IMG/VR virus record: IMGVR_UViG_3300030380_001627
Coordinates: 2,341-51,913 of that record
DNA: 49,573 bases
Origin: a virus
Reading direction: 5' to 3' (one strand)
The translations under genes and the position numbers were made by a program. Each line of letters begins with the position of its first letter. The first letter of the stretch is position 1. Positions 46,246 to 49,573 of this stretch are shown piece by piece. Under the pieces are notes generated by a model. The model was not told the DNA's origin. It saw only the letters and a list, made by a program, of their open reading frames with translations, and did no database searches.

Positions 46246-46755
46246 ATGGAACCAATATCAACGGCATTAGCTGGTATAGCTTTAGTTAAGAGTGCCGTTG
46301 ATGGTATAAAAAGTGCTATTGGCACAGCGAATGACATAGGAGATATTGCAAGTCAGATAGATGCTTTGTTCGCAGGTCAGAAGCAGGTAAACGAGGCTAG
46401 AAACAAAAAGTCTGGCGTTGGTCTAACAGATCAATTTGGTGTAGATTCCGTTGCTCGTGAGGTCATCGACGCTAGGATAGCGGCAGAAAAGTTACAAGAA
46501 GTAGCCACTATGGTGGATATGCGCTTTGGCCCCGGTACTTGGAAAGGAATTCTTGAAGAGAGGCAGAAGAGGATACAGGAAGCTAAAGAAGCGGCGATGA
46601 AAGCTAGAAGAGAAGCTATTCTTCGACAAGAAGAAATAATGGAAAATGTAAAGATGGCTCTTCTTCTAATTTTTGTTATTGTTGTTGGTATCGGAGCGTT
46701 TATCCTATTAATGGTTTCTGCTGCAAGTTCTATGAGTGTAAGATATGGCTATTAG
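46246..46755 (+). CDS. C-terminally anchored helical protein (169 aa)
   Basis: A 169-residue protein. The opening MEPISTALAGIALVKSAVDG with IASQIDALFAG is a pattern I know in many marine phages. A long charged helix (GILEERQKRIQEAKEAAMKA, then RREAILRQEEIMEN) leads to one C-terminal membrane segment (MALLLIFVIVVGIGAFILLM). It may be an assembly or envelope-associated protein; the function is unknown. It overlaps the next gene by 11 bases. Confidence 0.7.
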   Translation: MEPISTALAGIALVKSAVDGIKSAIGTANDIGDIASQIDALFAGQKQVNEARNKKSGVGLTDQFGVDSVAREVIDARIAAEKLQEVATMVDMRFGPGTWKGILEERQKRIQEAKEAAMKARREAILRQEEIMENVKMALLLIFVIVVGIGAFILLMVSAASSMSVRYGY

Positions 46756-47020
46756 AAAGACGAAAAAAGGTGCGGCTCTCAAGAGGTGGTTCAAGGAAGA
46801 GTGGAAGGACGTTTCCACGGGGAAACCGTGTGGGCGTCGCAAAGGTGAAAAACGGGGTACTCCATATTGCCGCCCCTCCAAACGTATCTCCTCTAAAACT
46901 CCCAAAACCTCCAAAGAAATGACAGCCACAGAAAAACGTAGTAGAATAGCACAGAAAAAACGATTAGGACAACCAGCGGGTAAGCCTCGTAGAGTTAAAT
47001 CTTTAAGAAGGAAAAAATAA
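46745..47020 (+). CDS. DUF5872-like basic protein
   Basis: A 91-residue, strongly basic protein. ALKRWFKEEWKDVSTGKPCG, then GTPYCRPSKRISSKTPKTSK, fit the DUF5872 pattern (W-F-K-E-x-W, C-G-R, Y-C-R-P-S-K-R). The end is Lys/Arg-rich. The two Cys might bind metal. Such proteins recur in marine phages and some giant viruses. It is coupled to the adaptor gene by TAATG. Confidence 0.8.
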   Translation: MAIRKTKKGAALKRWFKEEWKDVSTGKPCGRRKGEKRGTPYCRPSKRISSKTPKTSKEMTATEKRSRIAQKKRLGQPAGKPRRVKSLRRKK

Positions 47021-47688
47021 TGGCTCTTTCAGGATCCAGAAACTTCGAGCTAAACGTCGCTGAAATTATAGAAGAGGCGTATGAGCGTTGTGGACTTGAG
47101 GCTCGTACTGGTTACGATTTTAAAACAGCAAGGCGGTCTCTTAACCTAATGTTTGCTGACTGGGCTAACAGAGGTCTTAATCTGTGGACAGTTAAACAGG
47201 GCACACAAGCTTTGACATCTGGCACAGCCACATACACATTTACCGCAGATTATACAGATTTACTGGAAGTAGTAATACGCCGTAGTGGAACCGACTTCGA
47301 GCTAGATCGCATGTCTAGGGGAGATTATTTGACCCTACCCGCGAAAACAACGGAAGGTCGCCCGAGCCAGTATTTTTACAATCGACAGATACTGCCACAG
47401 GTAACACTATGGCCTACCCCGGATAACTCTACAGACACTTTGATTTATTATTATGTTCAGCGCATGGATGATGCTGACACTTTAGTTAACACAACGGACG
47501 CACCATTCCGTTTCTACCCCTGTATGGTAGCTGGTTTAGCTTATTATATCGCAATGAAAAAAGCCCCGGATCGAATTCAACTTTTAAAGTCGGTGTATGA
47601 GGAAGAATTTCAACGTGCAGCAGATGAGGACGAAGACCGAGTGCCGCTGAAACTTCAGCCTAGTATTCAATATCTTCGAGTTAATTAA
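47020..47688 (+). CDS. Tail adaptor protein 1
   Basis: A 222-residue protein. The N-terminus (VAEIIEEAYERCGLEARTGY, then FKTARRSLNLMFADWANRGL) is the helical bundle typical of phage head-tail adaptors. It is followed by beta segments (GTATYTFTADYTDLLEVVIR) and a terminal helix (FQRAADEDEDRVPLKLQPSI). The FADWANRGLNLW block is the best marker that I recall for this marine adaptor group. It should bind under the portal ring. A second adaptor-like gene lies at 48921. Confidence 0.8.
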   Translation: MALSGSRNFELNVAEIIEEAYERCGLEARTGYDFKTARRSLNLMFADWANRGLNLWTVKQGTQALTSGTATYTFTADYTDLLEVVIRRSGTDFELDRMSRGDYLTLPAKTTEGRPSQYFYNRQILPQVTLWPTPDNSTDTLIYYYVQRMDDADTLVNTTDAPFRFYPCMVAGLAYYIAMKKAPDRIQLLKSVYEEEFQRAADEDEDRVPLKLQPSIQYLRVN

Positions 47689-48257
47689 TGGCAAGACATG
47701 CATCTGGTAAAAGAGCTTGGGGTCTTTCGGATCGTTCCGGGTTTCGATATCGCCTTGCAGAAATGATCGTTGAGTGGAATGGTCTCAAGGTTGGTCCAGA
47801 TGAGTACGAGATTAAACATCCACAGCTAAACCCTCGCAGAGTAGGCCCTGATCCACAAGCTCTGTTCCAGCCTAGACCAGATACAGCTACCGAGGTGGCA
47901 GGACAAGTTCTACTGATAATGAATCCTTTTCAATCAGGTAGCGCGGGTTCTTCTGTAATCACTGTGTTTGAACCTTCTCATGGTCGAAGCACATCCAATG
48001 TAGTTATCTTCCGTAAAACACAAGCGTTCGATGGTTTTTCGACAACTGCTTTGGAAAAAGCTGCGGGACACACAATTACTGTTGTTGATGCGAATTCCTA
48101 TACAATCACAATTACTGGCGAAACGGCGACCACTGGTGGCATAAGAGGTGGTGGTGGCGTTGTGACCGCTGCTGCTGGCGTAGCAACAACATCATCGACG
48201 TTTGATTCGATAAGTGTTACATTCGATTCGGCAAGCGAGACATTTGACGAGGCTTAA
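47688..48257 (+). CDS. Conserved phage structural protein (189 aa)
   Basis: A 189-residue protein. The N-terminus (GLSDRSGFRYRLAEMIVEWN, then GLKVGPDEYEIKHPQ) is of a type I recall from marine phages. There some members carry Cys in the first block (C-D-R-S-G-F), but none is present here. The C-terminal half is Thr/Gly/Ser-rich and beta-like. It probably is a tail or fibre-attachment protein. It starts on the adaptor stop. Confidence 0.65.
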   Translation: MARHASGKRAWGLSDRSGFRYRLAEMIVEWNGLKVGPDEYEIKHPQLNPRRVGPDPQALFQPRPDTATEVAGQVLLIMNPFQSGSAGSSVITVFEPSHGRSTSNVVIFRKTQAFDGFSTTALEKAAGHTITVVDANSYTITITGETATTGGIRGGGGVVTAAAGVATTSSTFDSISVTFDSASETFDEA

Positions 48258-48908
48258 ATGGCAAAACAAGCAGTAGGAATTGGAACAACAGCGAATGACG
48301 GCACGGGTGACACTCTCCGTGCAGGTGCGGATAAGATAAACGACAACTTCGATGAGATCTATAATGCGTTAGGTAATGGGACCACGCTTACAGATATTAT
48401 TGATACGAACGGTGTTCTTGATGTTAGCCAAGGCGCGAACAAGATCGTTTTCTATTATGCAGCTTTGAGTGACCTACCTAGCGCATCAACGTATCATGGA
48501 GCTATTGCTCATGTTCATGCGCTTGGAGGAATGTATTTTGCTCATGGAGGAGCTTGGGTACGTTTAAACGATGAAGCAAGCGGTCCTGTAACCAAATACA
48601 CCGCTGGTGTGAATGGCTCTACTGCTTTTACATTCACGGGTCCGGGAGCCACCGCAGGCAATAATCCGAACTTTACCTTCTACAAGGGGCATACATATCT
48701 GATAGACAACACAGCCAATGTCTCAAGTCATCCTTTGCAAATTAGAACATCTAATGGCGGATCTGCTTTTACAACAGGGGTGACAGACAACTACAATTCT
48801 ACCACCGGATTGACGCAGTTTATTGTCCCGCATGAACCAAGCGATACATCTTTGGTGTATCAGTGTACTAACCATAGCGGTATGGTCGGCAATATAACAA
48901 TAGTATAG
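48258..48908 (+). CDS. Tail-fibre-type protein with cupredoxin-like domain
   Basis: A 216-residue protein. GIGTTANDGTGDTLRAGADK and INDNFDEIYNALG (8-39) form a repeat-like module known in phage tail proteins. Residues about 120-216 are beta-rich and contain SHPLQI (His158) and YQCTNHSGM (Cys203, His206, Met209). The H...C-x2-H-x2-M pattern matches type-1 copper sites as in amicyanin. Copper binding and electron transfer are not shown; a purely structural use of the fold is as likely. It lies in the tail gene cluster. Confidence 0.65.
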   Translation: MAKQAVGIGTTANDGTGDTLRAGADKINDNFDEIYNALGNGTTLTDIIDTNGVLDVSQGANKIVFYYAALSDLPSASTYHGAIAHVHALGGMYFAHGGAWVRLNDEASGPVTKYTAGVNGSTAFTFTGPGATAGNNPNFTFYKGHTYLIDNTANVSSHPLQIRTSNGGSAFTTGVTDNYNSTTGLTQFIVPHEPSDTSLVYQCTNHSGMVGNITIV

Positions 48909-48920
48909 TGAGCAAGTGAC

Positions 48921-49568
48921 ATGTCATTTACATACACAGAGCTACAAGACGCGATAAAAAATTTTACAGAGAACGAAGAAACTTCTTTTGTAACTAATCT
49001 GCCTGTGTTTATTCGTGGCGCGGAAGACCGTATCTTTACACTAGTTGATCTAGAACTATTTAGAAAGAATGCTACGTCACAACTTACAGCTAGTGATCCT
49101 TATCTAAACGTGCCTACCGATTATTTAGCATCTTTTTCTTTTCAAATCACAACAGCTAATTATAAAGAGTTTCTAGACTTTAAAGATGTAAACTTTATTC
49201 AGGAATATTCTACAGATATGGGCAGTAATGCTGTCCCAAAATATTATGGTGTTTTCGATGTAGATAATTTTATTGTGGGTCCTACACCGGATCAAGCGTA
49301 TACCGTGGAGCTTCATTATTACTACAGGCCAGCCAGTATTACGGCTGGGGCGGGTTCAGGTAATACTTGGCTCAGTACTAATGCCCCGAATGCCCTTCTT
49401 TACGGTTCTCTTGTAGAAGCGTATACTTATATGAAGGGTGAACAGGACATGATGCAACTGTATGAACAGAGGTTCATGCAGGAAATACAACGACTAAAGG
49501 ATTTGGCTGAAGCTAGAGAGAATAGTGATGCCTACAGGAGAGGTCTACCTGATAGGCCACGCACTTAA
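48921..49568 (+). CDS. Tail adaptor protein 2 (SU10-like)
   Basis: A 215-residue protein. FTYTELQDAIKNFTENEETS, FIRGAEDRIFTLVDLELFRK and the later YLNVPTDYLASFSFQI block match the phage adaptor group described for SU10-like podophages. The C-terminus (GEQDMMQLYEQRFMQEIQRL) is a long helix. It likely forms a ring between portal/adaptor 1 and the distal tail. It is the last gene in the window; only 5 bases follow it. Confidence 0.8.
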   Translation: MSFTYTELQDAIKNFTENEETSFVTNLPVFIRGAEDRIFTLVDLELFRKNATSQLTASDPYLNVPTDYLASFSFQITTANYKEFLDFKDVNFIQEYSTDMGSNAVPKYYGVFDVDNFIVGPTPDQAYTVELHYYYRPASITAGAGSGNTWLSTNAPNALLYGSLVEAYTYMKGEQDMMQLYEQRFMQEIQRLKDLAEARENSDAYRRGLPDRPRT

Positions 49569-49573
49569 ACAGG

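Noticed and set aside
1-49573. tRNA genes, integrase, RNA polymerase, methyltransferase or restriction system
   Set aside because: I looked in the gaps and protein set and saw no supporting cloverleaf or motif. A dedicated tRNA scan was not possible here.

Overview
The window looks like most of the genome of a double-stranded DNA tailed phage, probably short-tailed. It encodes TerS, TerL, portal, co-chaperonin, scaffold, decoration protein, HK97-like major capsid protein, two tail-adaptor-like proteins, a gp10-like DNA-stabilisation/tail protein and very large internal proteins. I see no tape-measure, tail-tube or sheath gene. Many of the small proteins are of types I know from uncultivated marine phages (DUF5872-like, the MPKDACY-type peptide, GroES-like, GP88-like). 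I therefore infer a marine bacterium, perhaps an alphaproteobacterium, as host; nothing in the sequence proves the host. There is no phage RNA polymerase, integrase, tRNA or CRISPR that I can see. Promoters that can be read are of the host sigma70 type.

Layout. 1-10.8 kb (+): end of a tail-fibre-like gene, the gp10-like protein, four small or medium structural proteins, a 1380-residue internal protein, a T4-type lysozyme and two small membrane/secreted proteins. 10.9-11.25 kb: a convergent junction. 11.0-24.5 kb (-, except one nuclease gene at 18.4 kb): the replication block (family A DNA polymerase, UvrD-like helicase, AEP-type primase, candidate ssDNA-binding protein, RHH regulator, SNF2-like helicase), followed by a run of sixteen small, mostly unknown leftward genes with overlapping starts and stops. 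24.5-24.7 kb: a control region with an A/T-tract and six GTTACA/TGTAAC elements. 24.7-25.65 kb (+): TerS and a VRR-NUC-like nuclease.

25.65-27.96 kb (-): a compact array of small transcription units. Four sigma70-like promoters, three strong terminators and GC-rich CCTGCGA repeats punctuate six small genes (GP88-like, winged-HTH, zinc-finger and unknown). The array sits between TerS and TerL. Its promoters, and one more at 24.5 kb, share a TGGGATA operator-like half-site. This moron-like array and its shared operator are the most unusual parts of the window.

28.1-49.57 kb (+): packaging and morphogenesis. Order: TerL, a 1347-residue protein with an EIQS motif, basic peptides, portal, GTA-type holin, an EF-hand membrane protein, small proteins, a GroES-like co-chaperonin, scaffold, decoration protein, major capsid protein, a terminator, a second set of structural proteins, a cluster of short basic proteins, and adaptor/tail genes. 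The window ends after an adaptor gene and begins inside a tail-fibre gene. The two ends do not make an intact gene if joined, so some sequence is probably missing between them.
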